Source: Valencia hispanica
Lineage: Eukaryota > Chordata > Actinopteri > Cyprinodontiformes > Valenciidae
Direction: 5' to 3'
Assembly (NCBI GenBank): GCA_963556495.2
Contig: OY747713.1
Span: forward strand, 52,484,828-52,548,827
Length of the DNA: 64,000 bases
This document shows positions 23,911 through 34,504 of the stretch, one piece after another (within the stretch, counting starts at the first letter, position 1; each line of letters opens with the position of its first letter). Below the pieces are notes generated by a model. It saw only the letters and a program-made list of their open reading frames with translations, was not told the origin of the DNA and searched no databases. The translations under genes and the position numbers were made by a program.

Positions 23911-26700
23911 TCAATTAAAAGCTAGGCTAAAAAGGTGAGTCTTGAGCCTGCTCTTAAAAACATGAACGTTCTCTGCGGCCCTGAGGTCCTCTGGCAGCCT
24001 GTTCCAGAGATGAGGGCCATAATAATGAAAGGATGCCTCACCATGAGTGTGTGTCCTGACTTTTGGAATCACAATGACACGGCTGCCAGAGGAGCGCAGA
24101 GGCCGCGAGGGTTCATACGGTAAAAGCAGCTCTGAGAGATAAGGCCAAAGACCATTAAGACACTTAAAAACCATTCAAAGAACCTTAAAATCGATCCTGA
24201 AATATATGGGGAGCCAATGCAACGATTCTAAAACTGGAGTAATATGCTCCCGCCTCCTGGTCTTTGTCAGGACGCGTGCAGCTGAATTTTGTAATAGTTG
24301 TAGACCTGAAATAGTCTTTTTGGGAAGACCAGAAAGCAGGGCATTACAGTAATCAATTCTACAGGTGATAAAAGCATGCATCAGTCTCGCCGTATCGGCC
24401 TGAGAGAGAATGGGGCGGACTCTGGCAACGTTCTTCAGGTGATAAAAACCTATTTTAATGAAATTTTTAATATGAGAGATAAAAGTCAGCTCAGAGTCAA
24501 AGATAACACCCAGGTTCCTCACTTGCTGAAAAGGATTAAAAGACAGTGATTGCAGTTTTGGTAAAAGTTTCTCTCTCTGAGCCTCAGGACCGATGACTAA
24601 AACTTCAGTTTTGTCCTGGTTGAGCTGGAGAAAGTTTTCTGCCATCCAGGATTTGATGTCTAAAATACAGTTAAAAAGTGCATCCATTGGCCGTGTGTCA
24701 TCAGGAGACATGGAGATGTATACCTGTGTATCATCAGCATAACTGTGGAAGTTAACTCCATGTCTTCTGATGACACTGCCAAGAGGGAGCATATAAAGGT
24801 TAAAAAGCACTGGGCCTAAAATTGAACCCTGGGGCACACCACATGTAATCTTGTGGACCTTAGAGGAGCAGGTATCTAAACTTACCATAAAAGTCCTGTC
24901 TGTGAGGTAGGATGTGAACCATCTATGAACAGCACCAGAGAGGCCAATCTGTTTTAAACGAGTTAATAGAATAGTGTGGTCTACTGTATCAAAGGCAGCG
25001 CTTAGATCCAGTAGAACCAACACTGTCACCTTCTGTGCATCATAGTTTAATCTAAAATCATTTTAAATCTTCAGAAGGGCCCTCTCTGTGCTGTGGTTCA
25101 CCCTAAAACCAGACTGAAATTTCTCCAGGACATTATGAGCGTTAATGAAATCATTAAGTTGAATTGAAACAAGCTTTTCTAAAATTTTGCTTAAAAAAGG
25201 TAAGTTTGATACCGGTCGGAAATTGTTAAAATCATTAGAATCTAAATTGCTCTTCTTCAGCAGGGGCCTCACCACCGCCCCTTTAAAGGCGGCAGGAAAG
25301 ACCCCCGTCTGAAGGGAGCAATTTATCACGGTTAAAATCTCATCTCTAAGAGAATCATAAAATTGCTTAAAAAATCTAGTGGGAATCGGGTCCAAGACAC
25401 ATGTGGTGGGCCTCACTGAGGAGAAAACTTTATTGAGACTCTCAGCCTCCACCAGGACAAAACTGTCCAGCGTTTCCTCTGGTATAGACACACATTCAGA
25501 TTTGTCTAAAATCATGTTACTTTGAGAAGATAAAATAGTACATCTGATGGTGTCTACATTCCCTCTGAAGTGGGCTGCAAATTCCTCACAGAGAGCGTTA
25601 GAGGGGGTTTTCTGAAGTGAATTAGTGTCACAGTTAAAAATGTTAGCAATTGTGGTAAATACAATTTTAGGATTATTTTTATGATCTGAGATAATTTTGG
25701 AAATGTAAGCATTTCTTGACTTTCTTACTGCATTATTGTATGATTTTAGTAGGTCAGTATAAATCTGCTTATTTATTGTGATCTTATTTTTTCTCCATTT
25801 TCTCTCCGCCGCCCTGCAATTTCTCTTTAGTTTTCTAAGGTATTCATTTCTCCATGGTGATGCATGTTTTGGCTGTAGATGTTTAACTTTAAGTGGAGCA
25901 AGCAGGTTGAAGGTAGATCGTAGTCTGCTGTTAAAATCATTGACAATAGAATCACAGGGGACGGCTAAATTAATAGGAGTCTTTTTAAAAGCTTCAAGAA
26001 AACCAGCAGCCACTTCAGGGGTTAGATGGCGCTTCATTACAGTTCTCACAGAGGTCTCCCGCTTAATAAAACTGGTGATGTTAAAAAACACACAGTAGTG
26101 GTCAGAGACAGCCAAGTCAACAACAAAGGACACGCTGGTGGACAGGCCATACGTGATGACCAAGTCCAGAGTGTGTCCTCTGTTGTGAGTTGGCTGTGTG
26201 ACATGCTGGGTAAAATCCATGTAACTCAAGATGTTTAAAAAATCTGTTGAAAAAGAGTCTAAAAGGTTATCCACGTGTGGATTAAAATCACCAGCTAAAA
26301 TGATCCTTTCAAAGGAATTGTGCAGAATTGACAAAAACTCTGAGAATTCTTGAATAAAAAGTGCACTCTTTTTAGGAGGCCTGTAAACAGTTACACATAA
26401 AATCTGAGGAATGCTAAAAACAGCTGCGGTATATTCAAAAGTGGTAAAATTGTCAAGTAAAACAGGTTTGGCAGAAAGTGTTGATGAACTAATAAAAGCC
26501 GTCCCGCCACCCTTTTTCCCATTCCTCGTTGAATAGTTAAAATAAAAAATTTGGTGGGGAGGCCTCTGTAAGAACAACAGGGGCATCCAAGCTCAGCCAC
26601 GTTTCCGTTAAAAATAAACAATGGAGATTATGGTCTAAAATCAAGTAATATAAAATAAAAGTTTTGTTCAGCAGAGAGCGAACATTTAAAAGAGCCATAT
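23911..26700 (-). pseudogene. LINE ORF2: endonuclease-reverse transcriptase, broken
   Basis: The apurinic-type endonuclease shows LNVRSLLNKTF near the start, CLFLTETWL, AGDFNPHVD and SDHYCVFF. The reverse transcriptase shows RPVSNLPFLSKILEKL, DLSAAFDTVDH, CGVPQGSILGPVLFNLYMLP and FHSYADDTQVYIS. The C-terminus shows GPHLWNRLPEDLRAAENV and the end SRLKTHLFSLAFN. From about 26,550 to 23,911 everything is one frame with just two in-frame stops (TAA at 25,063-25,065 and TGA near 24,175-24,177). A frameshift in a T-rich run near 26,550 separates the start. Family role: nicks the target and copies LINE RNA by target-primed reverse transcription. Confidence 0.88.
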
Positions 26701-27186
26701 TAAGAGTGGCTGGAGATGGATTGCCTAAATGACATATGGAACCTGTGATTTTTGGTAGCTGTTTGAGATTATTGAGATTACGTTTGCTAGATTTATGTTT
26801 ATTTGCTTGCTCTCTGCTGATAATAACTGGTATGTGAGTAGTTTGACAAGGTCCAAGTCCGTTATTTGAGTTACTGTTAAAATCAAGGCTGGGTTCATAG
26901 GTCCATGGACCGGCTGCACATCAGGCTGTTGGGGCAGAAGTGGGGGACGGGCAAGGGGGGACAGCAGGGGTTGGTGTAGGACGCAGGGGGGGGACGTGGA
27001 CAGGCCAGGCTCATTGCCACGGTGCGTGTTCCTTTACTGTTTAGGTGGAGCCTATAAAAACAATGTTGTTCAGCACGGTGGCAGAGGAGAGCCAAGTGTT
27101 CAAAGATAAAAGCCTGCTAAAACCACCGATTCCTCTACCGACGGTGGGAGTGGGGCCAGAGATAAAAACCGAAACCGGTGTGTTTT

Positions 27187-28146
27187 TTAAAAGGTTAAAA
27201 GATGAATAAAATCCCGCTTCAGCAGTTCAGACTGTTGTCTGCGAACGTCATTGGTGCCGCCATGCACAATAACAGTACTCACGGTGGGGTGTCGTTGAAT
27301 GATGTCCAGGATCCGATCAGAAATGTCCATTACTGTTGCTCCAGGAAAACAAATGGTGCGGGCTCCTTTCCTCCTCACATGCCGGATGATTGAGTCACCG
27401 ATGATCAGCGTGGTGGGTGCCGGCTCAGCAGGTCGGAGCAGGGCAGGGATTCCCTCGCTCTCCAGGACCGGCTGGATGTTAAGAGCCTCCCCAGGGCTGC
27501 AGCGATGGGTTGTCAGTGCCGAGGGCTTGTTCTGGGGGTTAGGCGTAAAGTGAACCACTCCTCGGCGGGCCGCAGCCCGGGAATTGGCGCGACGTGGAAG
27601 GCTGCTGCAGTCTGGCTGCTGCTCCGGTGGTTGGGCAGGATCAGGCAGCGGTCCAGTAGAGCTACGGGGCCCCGGGGCTGCTAGAGGAGGAAAGTCCTGG
27701 TTGAGGACGCCGAACCGGTTGGCCAGTGGCAGCATTGGTGGAGAAGGGCTATGACAGCGACCCCGCGCCTCTCCACCGCGGCCGGGGCCAACCGTGGTCC
27801 AGGCGTCCCGCTGGATCGGAGTGGACCTGAGGGGGGCTTTTGGCCTAGCTCCCTGCTGGTGCCAGCGATCCTCCTCTGTAGCAGGTGTGCGGGCCTCCGG
27901 TGCCCCAAACCCGGCAAGAGTCCCGGCAATGGATTCCGCCCCAGCAGCCTCGCCGGGCTGACAGGGGATGGTCTCCGCCAGCTGAGCGCTGTCAGCCGCG
28001 GCGAATGTCCGGCCAAAAATGATATCCACGTCACGCTCAAAGTCCTGGATCTGGTGGAGCGTTGAAATCCTTTGCTCCAGCTCCAAAACTTTTTGGCTGA
28101 GCTTCAGGCACCCATCGCAGCCAGGGCTGCAGGTGAGTAGAGGCAT
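27187..28146 (-). pseudogene. LINE ORF1 with SGNH esterase-like domain, 3' frame broken
   Basis: A 319-residue frame starting MPLLTCSPGCDGCLKL, with a heptad-like coiled coil (KVLELEQRISTLHQ), a Pro/Ala/Arg-rich linker and an SGNH/GDSL hydrolase-like domain: TTLIIGDSIIRH (nucleophile Ser block) and VIVHGGTNDV (Asn block). The frame is lost near 27,187 and the rest of the domain continues in other frames to about 26,900. CR1/L2 ORF1 proteins are known to carry this esterase. Its role in retrotransposition is unsettled. Confidence 0.82.
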
Positions 28147-28345
28147 GATAATCCGATAAAAGCAAGTTGTTTAGAGTTTGCGGTGCTAAAATCAGTTAAA
28201 ACCAATCTTTAAGAAAATATAAAACTAGTTAAAACCAGTCTTTAAGAAAATGTAAAACCAGTTAAAAAAGACAGTATTAAGAGTCGATCTCGATGAGTCT
28301 CAGTGACGCTAACAAACGCCAATGTTAATGGCAGTCATATGACGC

Positions 28346-28400
28346 CATACTCGCCAGGACTAAATAAAGAGCTATACAAGTACAGGCCATTTACCATTTT
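28346..28400 (+). mobile_element. SINE 3' tail separated from its body
   Basis: AAAGAGCTATACAAGTACAG and the following GCCATTTACCATTT repeat form the standard end of teleost SINEs of this type. The matching body ends at about 23,256, on the other side of the 5.1-kb insertion. Confidence 0.55.
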
Positions 28401-28460
28401 ACCATTTAAAAACTTCCTGGATACACCACCAGTCTTAATGAATTATTTTTAAAGGGGGGG

Positions 28461-29042
28461 TATTATGAAAATGGACTTTCTGAAGCTTAATATCCTGAGA
28501 ACCTGTCTTTCCCTCATTAAAAACATGCCTGAAGTGTTGCTCTGACCCATTCACTCATGTTAGAGTAATCTTTGAATCTTTGAAATTTACTTCCGTATTG
28601 GACGCCTTGATTTTCACCTGTGCCTCTCTAAGACCCTCCTACTCTTTCTGGCACTCCCCCTTCAGTTCGTCACATACCGTTCATCATCGCAGCATGCACG
28701 GAGTCTGAAAAAAAATCCCACAAAAGACGCGCAGCTGCAGCTGGTGTGTTATAATTACTGCACCGGGGACTCAGCCGGAGTTGTGAGGGCTGGGGGATGG
28801 GGAGGGGAGCTCTGCATGGGAGAGGCTCTCAGCTGAGTAAGTAAGATCGGAGGAGGAGATGGGTGGAAAAGGTGGGGATAGGTGGGAGCAGGCGTTTCAG
28901 CAACCCCGACAACTACCAGCAGAGACTCAAAGATTACTCTAACATGAGTGAATGGGTCAGAGCAACACTTCAGGTATGTTTTTAATGAGGGGAAGACAGG
29001 TTCTCAGGATATTAAGCTTCAGAAAGTCAATTTTGCATAATA
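28461..29042. mobile_element. Foldback/MITE element with about 120-bp inverted arms
   Basis: Left arm (about 28,461-28,584, starting TATTATG) and right arm (about 28,921-29,042, ending CATAATA) are near-perfect reverse complements. Both contain TTTCTGAAGCTTAATATCC and ACTCATGTTAGAGTAATCTT or their complements. The centre (about 335 bp) has no coding capacity. Superfamily unknown. Confidence 0.75.
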
Positions 29043-29143
29043 CAGCGGGTCTGAAGCACATTAATAAATACCGGTTTAAATTGGTTCCCAAAGTTGGGGC
29101 GAGATATGAATGGATAATATTTAAACGCTATTATAACTGACAG

Positions 29144-29287
29144 GTTTTTGAGGAGGCCCCACATAAACGCAAAGCAGAAGATCAAAAATCGCCAAAGAAG
29201 CTTCTAACTCAACTTCCTTCCCAGCCAAAGATGACAAAGCAGATCTTGCCTTTGGTTTTTGTTACACCAAACACCAGCAAATGTTAA
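29144..29287 (+). CDS. Possible terminal exon, unidentified Lys-rich protein end
   Basis: After an acceptor-like TAACTGACAG at 29,134-29,143, an open 47-codon stretch runs VFEEAPHKRKAEDQ to VTPNTSKC before TAA. The basic KRKAEDQKSPKK region looks like a nuclear-protein tail. No partner exon was found, so this is weak. It could be chance or a transposon gene relic. Confidence 0.25.
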   Translation, partial: VFEEAPHKRKAEDQKSPKKLLTQLPSQPKMTKQILPLVFVTPNTSKC

Positions 29288-29710
29288 AGTGAGCTCATAT
29301 AAAGTTTTGTAAATGTGACAAAAACGCACACAACTGCGGATGATTACATACTTCCCTGCACTATGGACATGGTTCTATCTATGATTCATAACTGAGGCCA
29401 GTAAACTATGGATTATTAGTCTGTCCTATACGCGCATTTATGAGATGTTAACAGACATAAAGGGACTTAGTAGAGATCTGTACAGATGGGGCAACGACTA
29501 TAGGCACATTTCCACTATCGGACCTTCAGGGTCATTTAACCAGATCTTTTTTCTGACGGGGTAATCTGTCGGCTGCTCCTCTCAGCGTGTCTCCATACAT
29601 ATACACATTCTCTTTTTCACTGCAAATACATTGAGTTATATATTTGAATATTCAAAAATACAAAAACATGATGTACAAAATAACTTTTTATTGCTGCTAT
29701 TGTTCAGTCA
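29288..29710. other. AT-rich spacer before the BEL element
   Basis: Nothing recognised. It is probably intron of the minus-strand gene whose exon lies at 43,766-43,851, because the BEL element separates the two. Confidence 0.4.
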
Positions 29711-29715
29711 CTAAT

Positions 29716-30144
29716 TGTAGCTGATGGAGTCCAGCGCTGTTCGACATAATGTTTAGATGTTGGCATGGCAACGCCGGAAGTCGGCGCTTGCCCGGAAGTT
29801 GTTAATTTGCGCCAAAAGAGACCTAAAAGTAATGAGCGAGAAGTAATGGTGGAGACATCCAGAGTTCTGTTCCTGCTGAAAATTCTTCTGGTCTACTAGG
29901 AGAACACGGTAATGCTGTTAAGCTATATGTCATAAAAATGTGGGTTCTCAATGAGTATTGGAAACAAAATTAGTGGTTTGCTGAGTATTTGTTATTAGAA
30001 AGTGCTCCGCCTGTGATTATCTGAAAAAGATATTGAAAGTTTTGTTTTTGTTCTTCAGTTTTCACGGTGTTTCGTGGTTTGTTCAATAAAGAAAACAAAT
30101 GCATCAGTAAGAAGCGTGGATCTTTTTGGACCAGAGTAGTTACA
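29716..30144 (+). repeat. BEL 5' LTR
   Basis: 429 bp, TG...CA ends. It contains TTCAATAAAGAAAAC near its end, which includes an AATAAA polyadenylation signal. Aligned by eye to the 3' LTR throughout. Confidence 0.93.
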
Positions 30145-30181
30145 GTGAAAACGTGGCCCAGTTCCGCCCAACCACGTCATA

Positions 30182-30600
30182 TCCTGTCGAGATCTTCAGG
30201 CTTCAGAGCGCAGCCCTGCTTCATCTCCTGTCGGGATCGTCGGGCTTCAGAGTGCAGCCCTGCTTTATCCTATCGAGATCTTCAGGCTTCAGAGCGCAGC
30301 CCTGCTTCCTCTCCTGTCGGGATCCTCAGGCTTCAGAGTGCAGCCCTGCTTCATCTCCTGTCAGGATCCTCGGGCTTCAGAGTGCAGCCCTGCTTCATCT
30401 CCTGTCGGGATCCTCGGGCTTCAGAGTGCAGCCCTGCTTCATCTCCTGTCGGGATCTTCGGGCTTCAGTGTGCAGCCCTGCTTCATCCTGTCGAGATCTT
30501 CAGGCTTCAGAGTGCAGCCCTGCTTCATCCTGTCGAGATCTTCAGGCTTCAGAGCGCAGCCCTGCTTCATCTCCTGTCGGGATCTTCAGCCTTCAAAATT
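30182..30600 (+). repeat. 42-44-bp minisatellite inside the BEL element
   Basis: About ten copies of a unit containing CTTCAGAGTGCAGCCCTGC and TCATCTCCTGTCGGGATC, with copy starts spaced 42 or 44 bases apart. Because the period is not a multiple of three in most units and no unit contains a stop, long overlapping ORFs arise in several frames. These are artefacts. It occupies the place where gag should begin. Confidence 0.9.
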
Positions 30601-31037
30601 TCAACCGCCATTTCACTTTGAACTAAGTAAGAAAAAACTTCAGTCCGAGCATTGCGGGCACAATATAAAGTAAGTTGTAAATTAAACAGCGAACTATATG
30701 GCAAAGCCACTCAGAGTTATTGAATTGTAATCCTGTTTGAGAACACAAATCTCACTGCTTACACCTATAGAGGTTATTATTGGACAAATTAATTGTGAGA
30801 TATACAAGGTTTGTGTGATTTCAGGTTGTTTTTCTATGAATGACAAATTTAAAAGAAGTACGGTACTTGAATAACATTAGTGCACAGCAGAGTGTAGAGC
30901 ACAATAAAGTTTCATTTATATCAAAGGAAGCACGCATAGCATGCAACCCAGGCTCATAGCTGCATGCTTTAAAGACCACAGAGGAAAGGTCATTAAGAGA
31001 AATAAAGCGTTCAAAAGCTAACAACGTCGCCACTAGT

Positions 31038-31433
31038 GTGAGGTCCTCCAATGCTTTAAGTGAGGTGGCAAAACACAACGAAGCTGCTGAAAACAAGGTG
31101 AAGGACTCTAACAAACGAGAGAGTACGAGCAGATGGACACATGCCTCAAACCCTGCTGTGTGTCTATGCTGCGGAGACAACCCCTCCATACATAAGTGTC
31201 AAAGGCTGACAGACAGGACTGTAGAACAAAGAAAAAAGTTAATTCAAGAAAATAAACTCTGCTTTGCGTGTCTAAGGAGAGGACATCAGTCTAAAAACTG
31301 TAAGAACAAGGCTATGTGTGGCATATGCAAAGGCCGCCATCCTACTCCACTGCATGAAGACCACCCTCTGACAGAGAAATCAGCTTCCCAAAATGTCCAG
31401 CAAGTTGAGGAGCGCATGTCCTTGGAGTCATGA
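31038..31433 (+). pseudogene. BEL gag C-terminal remnant with zinc knuckles
   Basis: A Lys-rich start, then Cys/His clusters: CLCCGDNPSIHKC, CFACLRRGHQSKNC (a CCHC knuckle, C-x2-C-x4-H-x4-C) and CGICKGRHPTPLH. These are typical of BEL/Pao gag proteins just before the protease. The N-terminal capsid portion is missing upstream. The frame ends where the L2 begins, near 31,434. Confidence 0.8.
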
Positions 31434-31703
31434 TGGAGGTGAGTCGACGGGGGTAAGCCGTATTGCGTCATTTCCTGTTGTCACTGTTGCGCTCCCTGTA
31501 AACTGTTTGGTGCTCAGACTCTCTTGAATTCATCTTATTTTCTCTGTGCTGAGGCCTTTCTAAGTTATTTTAACACACAAGCACACTAAAACACACGTTT
31601 TGTGGTGGTGTACTTTACGTTTTGGGAACTCCTTGTGTTTCACACAGCTTTTCTTGGGGTGGTAAGGTCTCGCTAGCTCAGTTAGCTTAGCTTCATTGCT
31701 GCT

Positions 31704-32588
31704 ATGGCTACTCTTCTCTCTCCTGTCTCTAACTCTTCTCTTCTCTCTTGCTCTCTCTGTCAGATGTTTAGTTACTTCCCTGCCTCCTTTAGTGATAATG
31801 GTAACTGTAATAAATGTAATATTTTTGTAGCTTTGGAGGCGAGGGTATCAGAATTTGAAGCACGGCTCCGCGCTGTTGAAAAACCAGCTGATAGCCAAAG
31901 CCCATTAGCCAGCGTGGGGCCAACAAGGATAGAACCCCCTAGCTGTCCTCCGGTAGAGCCCGCGCAGCCGGGACCTCAGGCTGGTTGAGTGACTGTACGT
32001 AGGAAGCATAGTTCTAGGACCCAGCCCCCGGGCCACCACCAACCGGTCCGCGTTTCTAACAGATTTTCCCCGCTCAGCGACACACCCGCTGAGAAACCGA
32101 CCTTGGTAATTGGCAGCTCCATAGTCCGAAACGTGGCATTAGAGACACCATTGACCATAGTCAAATGCTTGCCAGGGGCCAGAACGGGCGACATCAAATC
32201 CTACCTGAAACTGCTGGCTAAAGATAAGCGTAAATACAGTAAGATTGTTATTCACGCTGGCGGTAATGACACCCGGTTACGCCAATCGGAGGTCACTAAA
32301 ATTAGTGTTGCTTCGGTGTGTAAGTTTGCCAAAACAATGTCAGACTCTGTAATCTTTTCTGGTCCCCTGCCTGATCAGACCAGTGACGACATGTTTAGCC
32401 GCATGCTGTCATTCCATCAATGGTTGTCTAGGTGGTGTCCTGCAAACGATGTGGGCTACATTGATAACTGGAGAACATTTTGGGGAAAACCTGGTCTGAT
32501 CCAGAGAGACGGCATCCATCCCACTTTGGATGGAGCAGCTCTTCTTTCTAGGAATATGGCCGAATTTATTAGTCCTCCAAAACACTGA
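31704..32588 (+). pseudogene. L2 ORF1: SGNH esterase-like protein, one in-frame stop
   Basis: One continuous frame from MATLLSPVSNSS to IPPKH-type end at 32,588, interrupted only by TGA at 31,986-31,988. The N-terminal part has a Cys-containing segment and a coiled coil (ALEARVSEFEARLRAVE). After the stop, [11 protein letters not shown] leads to the esterase-like domain: [11 protein letters not shown] (Ser block), [11 protein letters not shown] (Asn block) and [13 protein letters not shown] (Asp-x-x-His block). All three SGNH blocks are present. A Trp-to-stop change is likely, because the sister LINE has WTTV at the same place. Confidence 0.85.
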
Positions 32589-33981
32589 CAACCCAGGGTC
32601 CAGACCAGGAAGCAGAGTCGTAGTTTAACCCACCTCTCTGCTGCTTCTGTACTGTTACCCACCCATTACTTTATAGAAACAGTGTCTTGCCCAAGGCCAA
32701 AATTAAATGGATTAAAAGTTAAGCCAACAAAAGCAAATTATGGAAATCTCATAAAAATAAATACAACTTTGACTGAACAGAAAAATAAATCTATTAAATG
32801 TGGTTTATTAAACATAAGATCTCTCTCCTCAAAGACTTTGTTAGTAAATGACTTGATTTGTGATAATCACATTGATTTCCTTTGTCTCACAGAAACCTGG
32901 TTGCAGCAGGAGGATTATGTTAGTATAAATGAGTCAACTCCTTCCAGTCATTTACATTTTCACATTCCTAGAAATACTGGGCGAGGAGGAGGAGTTGCAA
33001 CCATTTTTCGTTCTGATTTACTAATTAGTCCCAGACCAATTGATAGCTACAGTTCTTTTGAACATCTAACCCTTAATTTTCCTCATCCAAGTTGCAAAAC
33101 ATTAAGACCATTTTTGTTTGTGGTTTTGTATCGTCCACCAGGCCCTTACTCTCAATTCTTGGATCAGATCTCAAATTTTTTATCTGATTTAGTATTAAAT
33201 ACTGATAGGGTTATTAAAGTGGGGGACTTTAATATTCATGTGGATACTGAAAGTGATAGCCTAAATGCAGCCTTTAGTGCTATTTTAGACTCAATTGGCT
33301 TTACTCAAAAAGTACAGGGATCGACCCACTCGGGCAAACACACTTTGGACCTTGTACTGACATACGGTATTGAGTGTGAGGAAATAACAGTCCACCCACA
33401 TAACCCGGTCCTGTCTGACCACTTCTTAATAACTTTTGAATTTACTTTAACTGACCATTTTAAATCTGAAAGAAAATTTCATTATAGTAGAGCTTTATCA
33501 GACAATGCTGTAACAATTTTTAAAGAATCTGTTCCATTCTTACTTTCCTTAGTGTCTCAGGGTAACACAGTGGATGGCAGCAATTCTATCTCTAACCCTT
33601 CAGAAATAGATGATCTGGTTCACAGCGTTACTGTCACGCTGCCCTATTCCTGCCTCATTGTCTTCACCTGTCTGTCTCATCATCCACACCTGATCCTACT
33701 CACCTCCTGCCTTTAAGACTCCTCACTTCCTTTCACTCCCAGCCGGATCATCCATCCTTCATCCTTCCTCCTAGTCCTCCTTCCTCCTAGTCCTCTGTTG
33801 TCTTCATCCCCATGGTGTGTCGTCTTCCTGCCTCTTCGTTCCAGCCCGATGTCCAGTGTCTCCGTTCACCACCATCATCACGATCTCCTCACTTTAATAA
33901 ACATCCTGCACCTTCCTTCAGCGAGTGCGTTTGGGTCCATTCTCCACACACACCTAGTGACAGAATGATCCGGCCCTAAAT

Positions 33982-34329
33982 ATGGACCCAGCACTCGCCC
34001 AGGAGATCGCCGCCCTGCGCCAGGACGTCTGGGCTAACCTGGCCAGACTCGCTGCCTCTCCTCACCTCCCTGTGCGGGTCTCCGGAGCCGGGGAGATCCT
34101 CGGAGTGCTCCCTCACTTCCAGAGTGTCTTCTCGGCCCGGGAGCTCGCCGATCTGCGGCGCGAGGCGGAGAGGATTCGCCAGGACGCGTTGGACCAGACG
34201 ATCGGTCCGCCCTCTCCGCCTCCACCATCTGGCCGTAGGCGACGGACCCGCCGAACCGGTGTTTCAGCGAGCGAGGAGCAGGGCGGCGCGGCCACATGGA
34301 CCACCAACGTCGGCTCCATCTCCGCGTAG
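33982..34329 (+). CDS. Gag-like ORF of the pol-less LTR element
   Basis: It begins MDPALAQEIAALRQDV, resembling the N-terminus of gag proteins in fish gypsy elements, with helical segments such as ELADLRREAERIRQDAL. It ends at 34,329 after a Pro/Arg-rich stretch. Beyond this, a second Pro-rich frame runs to 35,634, so there may be one original frame broken by a small indel. Function as a nucleocapsid-type protein is inferred. Confidence 0.5.
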   Translation: MDPALAQEIAALRQDVWANLARLAASPHLPVRVSGAGEILGVLPHFQSVFSARELADLRREAERIRQDALDQTIGPPSPPPPSGRRRRTRRTGVSASEEQGGAATWTTNVGSISA

Positions 34330-34504
34330 CACCCACCGCCGGTTCTCTCCCCCGCCGTCTTTGTCCCTCCTCCAGCTGGCTCTTCGGGGGCTCCTCACAT
34401 CAGGGAGGAGGACCTCTTCGAGTTTTTCTATGGGGACAAGACGGCCTACCTCTGCTCCAGGGGAGCGCCTCGCCGCAGACAGCGACGCCGCCGAGGTGGG
34501 GCCG

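Larger units (their letters stand above)
23750..28310 (-). mobile_element. L2-clade LINE (second family), two-ORF, decayed
   Basis: A minus-strand non-LTR retrotransposon. It has a 5' UTR with a roughly 40-bp tandem duplication (about 28,195-28,268), ORF1 with an esterase domain (28,146-27,187 and beyond), ORF2 with endonuclease and reverse transcriptase (about 26,700-23,911), and an AT-rich 3' end. It differs clearly from the 31-39 kb L2 copy at the protein level but shares its architecture. It is long and nearly full-length but carries stops and frameshifts. Confidence 0.82.
23253..28343. mobile_element. Inverted-repeat-bounded insertion splitting the SINE, containing a LINE
   Basis: The left end (from AGTATAGCGTC, about 23,253-23,284) and the complement of the right end (from AGTATGGCGTC, about 28,312-28,343) share about 32 bases ending GACTGCCATTAACATTG. 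The SINE body lies outside the left end and a SINE-type tail outside the right end. This reads as a DNA-transposon-like insertion into the SINE, later enlarged by the LINE at about 23,750-28,310. No transposase was found, and the target duplication is unclear. Confidence 0.5.

Noticed and set aside
30182..30600. CRISPR-like repeat array
   Set aside because: The repeats are contiguous and diverged with no unique spacers, and the sequence is eukaryotic.
30067..30673. Overlapping ORFs of 111-184 codons
   Set aside because: They are three frames through the same 42-44-bp minisatellite.
31989..32588. SGNH hydrolase as a host enzyme gene
   Set aside because: It lies in frame with the L2 ORF1 N-terminus and directly upstream of L2 ORF2; CR1/L2 ORF1 esterase domains are known.
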